From CAVUBL01 sp963739795 (GTDB taxonomy: Bacteria > Acidobacteriota > Thermoanaerobaculia > Multivoradales > DATKCC01): a DNA stretch of 64,000 bases. Numbering within the stretch: position 1 is the first letter of the stretch; each line of letters starts with the position of its first letter. This document shows positions 42,985 to 51,581 of the stretch, in pieces. The notes under the pieces were generated by a model that worked only from the letters and a program-made list of their open reading frames with translations, did not search any database and had not been told where the DNA came from. Where the stretch lies: contig CAVUBL010000013.1 of NCBI GenBank assembly GCA_963739795.1, forward strand, positions 62,001 through 126,000. The letters run 5' to 3'. The translations under genes were made by a program, and so were the position numbers.

Positions 42985-44355
42985 TCAGGCTTGGGCGCAG
43001 GTGGCCGCCGAATCGTCCAGCGGCGTGACCTGCGCCCGCCGACGGGCGAGGCGCTCCCCGTAAAATCCCACGATGTCTTCGAGGTTGTATCTGAGCTTCA
43101 AACAGCCCGGGCCGATCCCCAGGCCGTTGCGAATCATCTGGTAGGTGCAGCCTCCCATGCACAGCGGCAGCACCTTGCAGTCGAGGCACTCTTCGTGCTC
43201 GAAGGGGTCCCAGGAGAGCCACGCTAGCTGGTTGCGCGGCAGGTTGATCTCGGCCTCACCCTCTTCGTTGATGTGCCCGATGCCATACCGGTCTCCGCTC
43301 CCGAGGTCCTCGTAGCACTTCAGCAGTCGGCCCGCCGGATCGACGACGAAGTGGTTGAAACAGTTGGCGCCGCAGTAGCTGCCGCGGACCTTGTTCAGCG
43401 CGCTGCCGGCGATCTGGAAGCCGTGGTCGAGGGCCATGGCGAGGAGCCGCGGCTCGGCGGCGGCGTAGCGTTCGGGGCTCAGGCAGCTCTCCTCGTAGGG
43501 GGCGGACTGGTCGTTGCACGCCTCCACGTGGGCGAAGTAGAGCCCCACCTTGCCCGCCAGGCCGCGCTCCTCGAGGTCGTCGAGCAGCGCCGGGAGCGAG
43601 TCGACGTTCTTGCTGTCGAGGTTGATTCGCAGGTTGATGGTGATCTCGTCGCTGGCTGCCAGGACGTTCCCGAGGATCCGCTCGTAAGTCGGCCGGCCGT
43701 TGACCAGGGCGCGGGTCGTGTCGTGGAAGGGTTGGGCGCCGTCGAGGCTGACCTGCAGGGCGTTGACCTGACACCGCTTGAGGGTGGCGACCATCTCACT
43801 GTCAAGGCGGTAGCCGTTAGTGATCCCCACCGCGTCGTACTTGGCCTTCTTCGCCTCGCAGCTAGCCAGGAAGCGCTCGCTGAGGTCCTCGATCACATCG
43901 AGGGCGAGGGAGGGGTCGCCGCCGGTCCAGCAGAGCGAGGGGCGGCTCTTCTCGATCAGCCGGCTGTCGAAGAACCGGGCCAGACGATCGCGCACCTCGG
44001 GCTTCATCCGGCTTGCGTTGCGGTCGACGTAGCAGTACGGGCAAGCGAAGTTGCAGCGCAGGGTCGGAGCGATGATCAGGCTAATGCTGCCGCTGGCGAA
44101 GCGAGAGATGTGGTTCTTGACCTTGAGCACGGCCAGCTCGTCGAGATCGTCGGGTACCAGGAACTGCCCCCGGATCAAACCGTCGCGGAGCTTGCGAGTC
44201 CGACGGCTTTGGTCGGACTGCGAATCGCCGTCGAGGATCCGCTGGACCCGCTGCCATTCGGGCGAGGTCAGCCGGACAAGGGCGGCCGAACGGGTGTTGT
44301 AGCCCCACATTCCCTCCCCGTCCGGGACGAAGACGTTGTAGGCAGATGGTTTCAT
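42985..44355 (-). CDS. Radical SAM/SPASM peptide maturase
   Basis: A 456-residue enzyme. Start at 44355 follows CAGGAG. The first 90 residues (SAYNVFVPDGEGMWGYNTRSAALVRL) are the short recognition-like domain common in peptide maturases. The radical SAM motif is CNFACPYCY near residues 101-109, followed by WTGGDPSL (GGE-like) and VSLDGAQPFHDTTR. The SPASM region has CGANCFNHFVVDPAGRLLKCYEDLG and HEECLDCKVLPLCMGGCTYQM, enough Cys for two auxiliary clusters. Enzymes of this build form thioether, C-C or C-O links in ribosomal peptides. First gene of the row, 32 bases before precursor 1. Confidence 0.9.
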   Translation of the reverse strand: MKPSAYNVFVPDGEGMWGYNTRSAALVRLTSPEWQRVQRILDGDSQSDQSRRTRKLRDGLIRGQFLVPDDLDELAVLKVKNHISRFASGSISLIIAPTLRCNFACPYCYVDRNASRMKPEVRDRLARFFDSRLIEKSRPSLCWTGGDPSLALDVIEDLSERFLASCEAKKAKYDAVGITNGYRLDSEMVATLKRCQVNALQVSLDGAQPFHDTTRALVNGRPTYERILGNVLAASDEITINLRINLDSKNVDSLPALLDDLEERGLAGKVGLYFAHVEACNDQSAPYEESCLSPERYAAAEPRLLAMALDHGFQIAGSALNKVRGSYCGANCFNHFVVDPAGRLLKCYEDLGSGDRYGIGHINEEGEAEINLPRNQLAWLSWDPFEHEECLDCKVLPLCMGGCTYQMIRNGLGIGPGCLKLRYNLEDIVGFYGERLARRRAQVTPLDDSAATCAQA

Positions 44356-44647
44356 CAGCGTCTCCTGCTTCGGGCTCCTGCTAGCTGGTGAGCAAGGCAT
44401 GTTAACTCTCTGTAATAAGAATGCGAATATAAGTGTCTTATGTCAGGCGACCCGCCGAAACACCTATGGGGGTGGTTTCGACCCCCACCTCGCCGGGTGG
44501 TTGTGCCGCCCGAGAGGGGTGGGCCATCTACTGCCCTCGGAGGCAGGGATGCCGAAGGATCCAGGTCTCGGAGCTTCGCTCCGATTGGTCGGGAATCAAT
44601 CCCGCTGGCTGCGTTTCCGGGCTTTCCGGCAGCGGGTCCCGGAGCTC
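44356..44647 (-). promoter_or_regulatory. Upstream region of the radical SAM peptide operon
   Basis: This 292-base stretch has no gene. It holds an AT-rich island at 44405-44445 unlike its surroundings, including the 11-base palindrome TAAGTGTCTTA (44430-44440), and is the only obvious place for the operon promoter. No -35/-10 pair with good spacing and no MerR-type 19-bp promoter could be picked out here, so the direct target of the MerR copies may be only their own promoters. The remainder 44446-44647 is GC-rich and shows several short palindromes. Confidence 0.45.
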
Positions 44648-44665
44648 GCCCGGCCCCGCCCTCGG

Positions 44666-45385
44666 TCAGGAGCCCGAACGGGCCTTGCCGATCCACTCCA
44701 TCATGGCCGGCTCGATGCCGGAGCGCTCGCGCGTTTTCGGCTCGTCTCGAAAGACGTTCGACACCGACCGGGCGATGCCGACATCTCCGCCGGTGAACTC
44801 TTCCACCAGCCCCATCCAGCGCGCGGCGAGGGCCTGCGCCTCCTGGCTCGTCGGCTCGACGCCGTGCTCCATGGCGGAGCGGACCTCGGCGATCAGCTTC
44901 GGCCACTCCTGCTCGACTTCGGCGATCCGCGCGGCGCCTACCTCGCGTCCACGCTCCTCGATCTGCCGGAGCTGCTCGGGGGTGAAGTGCTTCTCGTACA
45001 TGGTGATCATCTCCAGGGTCTCCATCAGGTCCTCGGCGGGGACACCCTGAGCGTCACGCGTGTGCGCGCTCAGGGCCTCCAGCCGACGGAGCAACCGCGT
45101 CGAGCCCTCGATCTCCTCGCGCAACCGGCCGATCTGGATCTTCACGGTCCGGGCGAGGGAGAGCCCAGGGTCGTCGAGGCTGCTCCTGATCTCGTCGAGG
45201 GAAAGCCCGAGCCTGCGCAGGAGGAGAATCCGCGTCAGCCGCTCCACGTCGCCGCGGTCGTACAGGCGGTAGCCCGCCTCGGTGCGGCGCGACGGCGGCA
45301 GAAGCCCGATGGCATCGTAGTGATGCAGCGTCCGGACGGTCAGCCCGGTCCGTCGGGCGAGCTCTCCAACCTTGAGCAGGTGCAC
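44666..45385 (-). CDS. MerR family regulator with TipAS-type effector domain, copy 2
   Basis: A 239-residue regulator that differs from copy 1 by one residue (AMEHGVEP in place of AMERGVEP). The MerR helix-turn-helix, coiled coil and TipAS-like domain are all intact. It lies directly upstream of the radical SAM peptide operon, in the same direction, with about 310 bases between its stop and the SPASM start. TipA-type regulators recognise peptide antibiotics, so sensing of the locus product is an attractive idea, but the sequence does not prove it. Confidence 0.9.
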   Translation of the reverse strand: MHLLKVGELARRTGLTVRTLHHYDAIGLLPPSRRTEAGYRLYDRGDVERLTRILLLRRLGLSLDEIRSSLDDPGLSLARTVKIQIGRLREEIEGSTRLLRRLEALSAHTRDAQGVPAEDLMETLEMITMYEKHFTPEQLRQIEERGREVGAARIAEVEQEWPKLIAEVRSAMEHGVEPTSQEAQALAARWMGLVEEFTGGDVGIARSVSNVFRDEPKTRERSGIEPAMMEWIGKARSGS

Positions 45386-45438
45386 TCAGATCCTCCTTCT
45401 TGGCCTTGGCAGGGGGCCTTCCCGCGACCACTGCGGAG

Positions 45439-45469
45439 ACGCTACAGCCTTACGGTACGTGAGGGTCAA
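45439..45469 (-). promoter_or_regulatory. MerR-type promoter with 19-bp spacer and operator dyad, copy 2
   Basis: On the minus strand -35 TTGACC (45469-45464) and -10 TAGCGT (45444-45439) are 19 bases apart. The dyad arms CCTCACG and CGTAAGG are the same as in copy 1, but the 3-base centre is TAC in place of CAA and the -10 box differs. It drives MerR copy 2. Confidence 0.75.
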
Positions 45470-45565
45470 GGGGGGAGTGATTGTCGGATCCGACGAACCG
45501 GGAACCGGGCTCACTTGCCGCCACCGATCAGCAGCAAGAGCGAGGCCAGGCCCCCGTCGCGAACG

Positions 45566-48306
45566 TCATCGCGGTCGCGCCGAGGGCGCCGAAGCAGGGC
45601 GCCCCTTGCCCTCCTCGGCGCCGCAGGCCAGCGGGACTCGTTCATCGCTCCTTGAGGCTCGAGGCCCGAGGACCTCCCCGATGCGTCGGACGGCATCCAT
45701 CTTCGCAACCGCCTTCCAATCTTTTTCGATCCGATTCTGATCGGGCGTCGACAAGTACCAGGATAGCGGAGCCTCTCGGACCGACTGGCCGGAGCCGTCC
45801 TCGGGCGGGGGCGGGGCGACCACGACCCGCACCAGCCTGTGCCCGAGGGGCGTTTTGCAGAGCAGATTCATCTCGGTTTGGCGGCGGTACCGCTGGCTCC
45901 CGACGCGGACGCGGACGAGGCCCCGAATTGGACCGAACGTCGAAAGAGCCCAGCCGCTCTTGTCCGGCTTGGCGAACTGGTCGTCCTCGGGGAACGGGTC
46001 GATCTCCACCCACAGGACCGTCCGCACCCGGTCGAGGCAGCCGCCGCATTCGCGTTGCAGGTCGGAGATCCAGGCCAGGGCACCCGTCGTGCCGTTGTTG
46101 TCGAAGTAGCCGCCGTCCCCGGCGTTCCAGCGCTTGAGACCGTCACCGTGGTCCTCCGGACGGGCGATCGGGGAGACGTAGGGAAAGGTCGCCGAGAGGC
46201 GAGCCGCCGTCACCGTGGCGAGGTCCAGGTAGCAGGGCTCGGAGCCGGGGCCGCAGATCTTGGGGTTCGGGTAGCCGTAGGTCCAGGGCGAGGACAGCCC
46301 GGAGGGGGCGTTGCCCTGCAAGCGCACCGTGGTGATCCGCAGAGGCGTGCCGTCGTCGATGCGGGTGGCGTTGAAGATCACGGCGGGCAGCCGGCCTTGC
46401 GCGGTCCCCTCGACCCAGGTCGAGAGCATCTCCTTCTTGATCGAGCACACCTCGTCAGGCTTCACGTCGAGGTCGCGCACCCGTGCGCTCAGCCACCCAC
46501 GCTCCATGGCCCAGGCACGGTCTTTGAGGCCCCAGGCGAACGGGATGAAGGCGCGTTGGAGGTCCGGGTAGAGCAGACCCCACGCCGTCTCTTCGAGGCT
46601 CGACGCCTCGGACGCCCGGACGACGGCGGAACGCAGGCCGGGACTTAGCTCGCCGCCCCGGTCGAACGCCGAGAGCGCGAAGTAGGCGCCGACGCTCCCC
46701 CCGGAGACCGTGCTCAGCACGGCGATCGAGCGGGTGAATCGGCCGTCGAGCTGCTCGTCGAGTCCGGTCAGGACCCGCGCTGTCCACGCGGCCGCCTGGA
46801 TGCCGCCGCCGCTGGCCGTGACCACCGTGAGCACGTCCGAGCCTGCGGGCTGACGATCGAGCCTCGCCCTCGCGGCCGCTCCGACCGTGGGCAGCGGCTT
46901 CGCGCTCCAGCACCACGGGAACTCGTGGAGTACCGTGCCGAAGAGGACCCCGCACACGACCAGCACGAGGATCCAGACCAGGATCAGCGGCGCCCGCCAG
47001 CGGTCGAACAGGAAGGTGGCCCCGGACAGACCGGAGACGAGCACGGTGATCAGCCCTAGGGCATAGACCAGAGTGGGCACCAGGGCCGTGCCGTGTTGCG
47101 TGACGGTGGGCGCCAGCGCGACCTCGCTCACAAAGTAGGCTCCGGCACCCACCGCGAACGCCAGGGCCGCCAGATAGTGGCCGGGAAGGACCTGTCCCCC
47201 CTCCACGTACCCCTCCGTTCCGATGGCGCCGTAGAACGCGCTCTCGAAGGGCGAGAGCTGCCGCCCCCCTTGCTTCGCTGCGCGGCGGTTGAGGTACGCC
47301 CGCAGCTTCTCGATGGCCTCGGCGACCACCACCGAAACGACCAGGCCGAGGAGCGCGGCCACGACGAGCCACAGCCAGAACCTGTGCTCGACCAGCACGC
47401 TGCGCAGCACCGAACGAACCAGAAGTGGCACGGCGGAGACGACGAAGAGCCTGGCGCGGCGCACCGATCCGGCGGGCAGGCGGCGGATCATCCGCGGCAG
47501 GTCCGGTGGCTTGGAGCCGGTTCGTGCGGCGCCACGTTCCCAGATCAACACCATGTTGAATCCGGCGACGATCGACAGCACGCCGGCCATGAGGGCGAGG
47601 AGAAGCATCTGGCCCGGACCGGTCATGAGGAGCAGGTTGGGGATCGTTGGTGAGGCCTGATCGCTCCCCCCCAGAGAGGCGAGGGCGACCAGCGCCGTCA
47701 GGCCGACGACGGGAACCCGGGCGAGCCAGAGCAGGGCGACCCACTTGCCGAGCTTGCGCTCGCCGGCGAGGAGCGCGGGCAGGAGCAGGAGCGCTGCGAG
47801 GAGCAGGTACATCTTCACGAGGTGCCCGACGGTGAAGACGGAGGCGAGGACCGAGAGATCCCCCCCGGGCCCGCCTTGGCCGCGAGGTAGAGGGCGACGT
47901 TCTCGACCTCGTCGCCGAGGGCGGCGCCGAGGGGCACCACGTGGATCGCGATCCGCCAGATCCGGCGCTTGAAGAACGGGTTCTGCGCCGCCGCGGTGCC
48001 CCTCCGGAGGGCGATCAACAAGAAGGCGCCGTAGAGCAGCGGAAAGAGGCCGTCGAGCGTGACCTCGGAAACGCCGTAGATCTGACGCTGCGCGGGGCTG
48101 AGCGGCTCGAGCGCGCTGTTCAGCGCTTCGGGGCTCTTTCCGCTCCACAGAGCGTCGGGTGCGAGGAAGAGAGTGTCGCGGGATGCGGGGTTGAGGAGCT
48201 CCGTCCGCAGGGGGAAGAGGACGAACGCGAACACGAACACGAGGGCGGAGATCGCTGCGAAATGGCGGTCCAGCCAGTTCAGCAGGCGCCTGACGGTCTG
48301 GGTCAT
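45566..48306 (-). pseudogene. Membrane patatin-like phospholipase, frameshifted in a G run
   Basis: Start ATG 48306 (GAAGGGAG upstream) opens a frame with one membrane helix and reads correctly to KAGPGG near 47866; the sense then moves to another frame (DLSVLASVFTVGHLVKMYLLL) that runs to 45566. The switch lies in seven consecutive C (47860-47866); one extra base restores a 913-residue protein. The restored protein has about eight membrane helices, then a patatin domain with TASGGGIQAAAW, STVSGGSVGAYFAL (nucleophile Ser) and DGGYFDNNGT (Asp). Such proteins hydrolyse acyl esters at membranes. Assembly error, real decay and slippage-based switching are all possible. Confidence 0.75.
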
Positions 48307-48561
48307 GGAGGGCTCCCTTCGTCAGAGTCGGGCTCCGCAAGGCCGCGCGTGACGCCGCGGCCGGACAGCCTTTCCCGAGCGACAGTTGAAGTGACGGACG
48401 GGAGGGGATCGTTTCGCCGGCCACCTCGCCCGGCCGGTGTGCCGATCGGGCAATCGCGCTGGGCTCGCGTGGCGCCCGGGGGGCGGTTGCTCTCCGCTTG
48501 CCGGAGGAGGAGAATCGCAGTCGGTCCCGGTACACCGCCGTCCTGCTCAGGAGGTAGGTCG

Positions 48562-49452
48562 ATGCCCCACCACACACGACGATCCGGCCGTTTGGCGAAG
48601 TAGCAGGAGCAGAAGGGCCTAAGCGATTCGTTCAGCTACGACTTCAAGAGGAAGCTGAGGAAGAGGCGATCCCGGCTCCGGCGGCTGATCCTCAAGGAGC
48701 TCGACGTCACGAACCCGCGCTGGTACGGGCTCGACTACCCCGAGCTGATGCTTCAGATCCGCCGGAACCGCTTCAAACCGGCCCCGCACGAGAAGTTCTA
48801 CATCCAGCAGCTTGGAGACTCCTTCGGTGGCCACACGTGTGGGACTTTCATCGCCACCGATCCGAACCAGCCGTGGACCGGTGATCATCTGCCGCCCACG
48901 GAGCTCAAAGACACCTTGCGCCAGGACGTGGAGAAGCACCTGAAGATCAAGCGCAAGGCCCAGTATCTCGCCCCTCAGTGCACCAAGTGCTCCTCGCAAC
49001 AGGCGGCCCTGGTGAAGCGGCTCAACTCGATGTCGACCCAGCAGGCCCGCCAATACCTGAACAATCATCCCGACGAGAGAAACTTGATCCGGAGCCGCGA
49101 CAGCCACAAATTCGCGATCGGGACGAACTGCATCTGGGCGACCGGTTCCAAGGTGACCCAGTCCCAGGGGCGCCAGATCCAGCAGATGGGAGAAAAGAAG
49201 GGCTGCCACAGTTGCGGCGGGCGGTACCCGGCCTCGATCTACATCGCGGACCACATCGTACCGCAGGAGTTCGTGACGACGTACATGGAGCAGGTCTTCA
49301 AGGCACTGGGTATCACGGAGATCGACTGGGACAACCTGGAGCTACGCCCGCAGTGCCCGCGCTGCTCGACCCGCCAGGGCGGGAACCTCAGCCACATCAC
49401 GAAACAGGCCCTCGACTTCGCGCAGAGCACCGGGATCACGGTCTACAAGTAG
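48562..49452 (+). CDS. Double HNH/zinc-type nuclease protein with in-frame amber codon
   Basis: ATG 48562 has GGAGGT seven bases upstream. The frame reads 13 codons (MPHHTRRSGRLAK), meets TAG at 48601-48603, and continues in the same frame for 282 codons of clearly coding sequence. An internal ATG (48748) would give only 234 residues and cut off the basic N-terminal helix (FSYDFKRKLRKRRSRLRRL). Two similar zinc modules follow: HTCGT...GDHLPP...APQCTKCSSQQA and KGCHSCGG...ADHIVPQ...RPQCPRCSTRQGGN. These DH-PP and CxxC pairs resemble HNH-type toxin nucleases of polymorphic toxin systems. No immunity gene is recognisable nearby. Either a recent nonsense change, suppression or sequence error. Confidence 0.65.
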
Positions 49453-49596
49453 TGAGCGCGTGAAGGAGTCGCCGACCTGGTGTGGGCACTCCCAAACTCC
49501 CTCGCCAGCGTTGCGTCTCCTCGACGCCGCAGCGAGCCGGCTCCTGGGCAGGAGGTCGGCAGCAGGGGAGGGAAGGGCCGGAGGAGCTGGAGGCGG

Positions 49597-49974
49597 TCAG
49601 GCGGAGGGGCCACCCGCCAGGCCGAGATCCCGGCCCGCTACCGAGAGACTCCCATCGAACGTCCAGAGGCCGGCGCCCGCGACCAGCGCGGAGGCGGCGA
49701 GCTGGGAATCGACCCAGCCGATGCCGCGGCCCCAAAGCGTGCGGGCGAGGATCAGGTCGAAGACTTCGGAGTCCGCGACCACCGGTGCGGTCGCGAGCTG
49801 CCGGAGGTCCTCGATCTCGGGGTCGTGCCCCCTGCCCAGGCCACCCAGGAGCAGCTCTCCGAGCACCCAGGGGTGAAGGAGTACCTCGTCGGCCTCGAGG
49901 AGTGCCGCAAGAGCCCTGCTGCGGGCGGTCCCCTTGAAGAACTCGACCCAGACCGACGTGTCGACCAGGATCAC
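49597..49974 (-). CDS. vapC: VapC-type PIN-domain ribonuclease toxin
   Basis: A 125-residue PIN protein starting at GTG 49974, overlapping the antitoxin stop by four bases (GTGA), typical of translational coupling. Acidic residues of the active site are present: ILVDTSVWVEFF (Asp 5), VLGELLLG (Glu), GIGWVDSQLAAS (Asp) and WTFDGSL (Asp). VapC toxins cut tRNA or rRNA. Complete and probably functional. Confidence 0.9.
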   Translation of the reverse strand: MILVDTSVWVEFFKGTARSRALAALLEADEVLLHPWVLGELLLGGLGRGHDPEIEDLRQLATAPVVADSEVFDLILARTLWGRGIGWVDSQLAASALVAGAGLWTFDGSLSVAGRDLGLAGGPSA

Positions 49975-50180
49975 CGCGCCCCGCCGCTCGCGGAAGGCCG
50001 GCGCCGCGGCGGTGCCGCGACCTCCGGCAGCTCCCCGTGGAGCGCCGCAAGCCGCCGCCGCGCCGCCTGGTTGACCAACGCCTCGAGCCCCAGCCGCACG
50101 GCCGCCGTCTTGGTCGGAGCGCCACTCACCCGCATGGCCTCCTCGACCAGCTCTGAGTCGATCTCGAGCGTCGTTCTCAT
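49971..50180 (-). CDS. vapB: VapB-type antitoxin
   Basis: A 69-residue protein, MRTTLEIDSELVEEAMRVSG, with the ribbon-helix-helix start of type II VapB antitoxins (DUF2191-like) followed by TKTAAVRLGLEALV and a C-terminal tail that would wrap the toxin. It precedes vapC with a 4-base overlap. No strong ribosome site. A short palindrome upstream is the likely operator for self-repression. Confidence 0.88.
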   Translation of the reverse strand: MRTTLEIDSELVEEAMRVSGAPTKTAAVRLGLEALVNQAARRRLAALHGELPEVAAPPRRRPSASGGAR

Positions 50181-50192
50181 GCAGATAGAGTC

Positions 50193-50207
50193 GCATAGAT
50201 CATATGC
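50193..50207. promoter_or_regulatory. Likely vapBC operator
   Basis: GCATA-GATCA-TATGC is an inverted repeat with perfect 5-base arms, 13 bases upstream of the vapB start and just inside a TTGACG (minus strand, 50215-50210) that could be a -35 box. The matching -10 is not clear. Confidence 0.5.
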
Positions 50208-50288
50208 ATCGTCAAGGGTCAGTCGGTACTGGAAACCCGGGAGGCATCGTTCCGCCCAGATTCGCCTGGCACCTATCCCGGGAACTTC

Positions 50289-51518
50289 GTGATCGGGGGC
50301 GTCGGCTACGTGGCCTTCGACCGCAACGACCGGGCGTGGTTGACCAACAACGTGCGCCAGGGCACCCCGGACTCGGCCACCTTTTGCGTCATCCTGGAGC
50401 CCGACGGCTCGCCGGCTCCCTTCTCGCCGCTCTTCGGCGGCGGCCTCCTCGGCGCCGGCTTCGGCGTCGCCGCGAACCCGGAGGGCGACCGGATCTACGT
50501 CGGCAACTTCGGCTGGGGTCCCACGGAGTGGTGCCCGCAGACCGGGAGCGTCTCCGCGTTCAGCGACGCGGGCGAGGTGCTGAGCCCGCCCAACGGCTTC
50601 ACCGCGGGGCTCTCCCGCGTCCAGGGCATGGCCTTCGATGCGCGCGGGAACCTGTGGATGGCCTCGTGGGGGTCTCTCGATCCCCTGCCGCCGACCCGCA
50701 GCATCTATCACTTCGAGGGAGCCGACAGCGCCGTCGTCGTCTACCGCGGCGCCGCCCCCCGGAAGGTGGCGAGCTACCCCTTCGGCAACCAGCACTTCGG
50801 GACCTTCGACGTGACCGTCGACGACGGAGGACACGCCTACGCCGCGAACAGCGGCAGCGCCAAGAACGGCGTCAAGTCGTCGGTCTACAAGCTCCGTCTC
50901 GAAGAGGACGGCCTGGCGAAGCTCGCCGCGTGGGAGAGCGACTTCCAGGACCCCAACGGCCAGGTCGGGTACGAGGCCTTCCGACAGGTGGCGGTGAGCC
51001 CGAAGGGCCACATCTACGTGGCCGGGGTGTCCTCGAGCCGCGTGGTCCGCCTCGACTGCGACCTGCGCCCCGTCGGGGAGCTCAAGAACGAGATCTACGG
51101 CCCCTGGGGGATCACCTTCGACCGCGAAGGCGTGATGTACGTGGCGAACTTCTTCCGGGAGCAGGGCTTCGAGGACGACGACCCGACCCGCGGCCTCGGC
51201 CCCTTCGGCGTCACGGTCATCCGCGACGAGGACGACTCGACGGCCGAGCTCATGACCCTGCCCACCGGCGGCGAGCCGTTGACCCTGGCCAACGGGCTGC
51301 CGCTCTACGGCAAACCCGAGACCTCCTCTGGCGAGCCCCTTCCCTTGACCTCGCACGACCCCCTCATGCGCCTGACGGCCACCCAGGTGGACCGGGCCGG
51401 CAACCTCTGGGCCTGCAACAACTGGAAGCCGTCGGCCTACATCGACGTGGTGCGCGGCAACCCCGGCGGGGACGGGATCGTGATCTTCGTCGGAGTCGCC
51501 GCGCCGGCGCGGCGCTGA
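50289..51518 (+). CDS. NHL/SMP-30-like beta-propeller protein, 5'-truncated
   Basis: About 409 residues of propeller repeats: VGYVAFDRNDRAWLTNNV, VQGMAFDARGNLWMASWG, VAVSPKGHIYVAGVSS, WGITFDREGVMYVANF and ATQVDRAGNLWACNNW. Coding sense starts before the GTG at 50289: the frame is open from 50199 and reads FRPDSPGTYPGNFVIGG, which continues the repeat pattern, but no start codon, ribosome site or signal peptide exists. The 5' end therefore appears to have been cut off where the vapBC promoter begins. The intact family members are secreted proteins of about 600 or more residues with no known activity. Confidence 0.65.
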   Translation: MIGGVGYVAFDRNDRAWLTNNVRQGTPDSATFCVILEPDGSPAPFSPLFGGGLLGAGFGVAANPEGDRIYVGNFGWGPTEWCPQTGSVSAFSDAGEVLSPPNGFTAGLSRVQGMAFDARGNLWMASWGSLDPLPPTRSIYHFEGADSAVVVYRGAAPRKVASYPFGNQHFGTFDVTVDDGGHAYAANSGSAKNGVKSSVYKLRLEEDGLAKLAAWESDFQDPNGQVGYEAFRQVAVSPKGHIYVAGVSSSRVVRLDCDLRPVGELKNEIYGPWGITFDREGVMYVANFFREQGFEDDDPTRGLGPFGVTVIRDEDDSTAELMTLPTGGEPLTLANGLPLYGKPETSSGEPLPLTSHDPLMRLTATQVDRAGNLWACNNWKPSAYIDVVRGNPGGDGIVIFVGVAAPARR

Positions 51519-51581
51519 GGGACCCCAGGCCGCGCACGGCGCGATTCTCTCGAAGTCACTGAGACTCTTCGGCACCGGGTT

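Larger units (their letters stand above)
44648..45470. repeat. 823-bp direct repeat, copy 2 (MerR gene plus promoter)
   Basis: Second copy of the block at 35194-36016, same orientation, 9,454 bases away. The left edge is sharp (CCCGGCCCCGCC joins unrelated sequence), cutting off the hairpin that follows copy 1. The near-identity over a whole gene with clustered changes in the promoter points to recent duplication, or to gene conversion of the coding part. Confidence 0.85.

Noticed and set aside
42830..43222. 130-residue version of precursor 1
   Set aside because: The extra 90 residues overlap the SPASM gene in another frame and have no sense; the full Shine-Dalgarno site fixes the start at 42952.
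44356..44647. A third MerR-type promoter driving the peptide operon
   Set aside because: No TTGACC with a 19-base spacer and dyad could be found in this stretch; only an AT-rich island and a short palindrome.
45511..48577. Full 1,003-codon frame taken as one intact patatin protein
   Set aside because: Its first 250 codons are Arg/Pro-rich nonsense, while the true N-terminal frame (helix and ribosome site) ends at the 7-G tract; a frameshift explains both.
49971..51575. 534-codon minus-strand ORF covering vapB and the propeller gene
   Set aside because: Only its last 69 codons are real (VapB); the rest is antisense to the propeller repeats.
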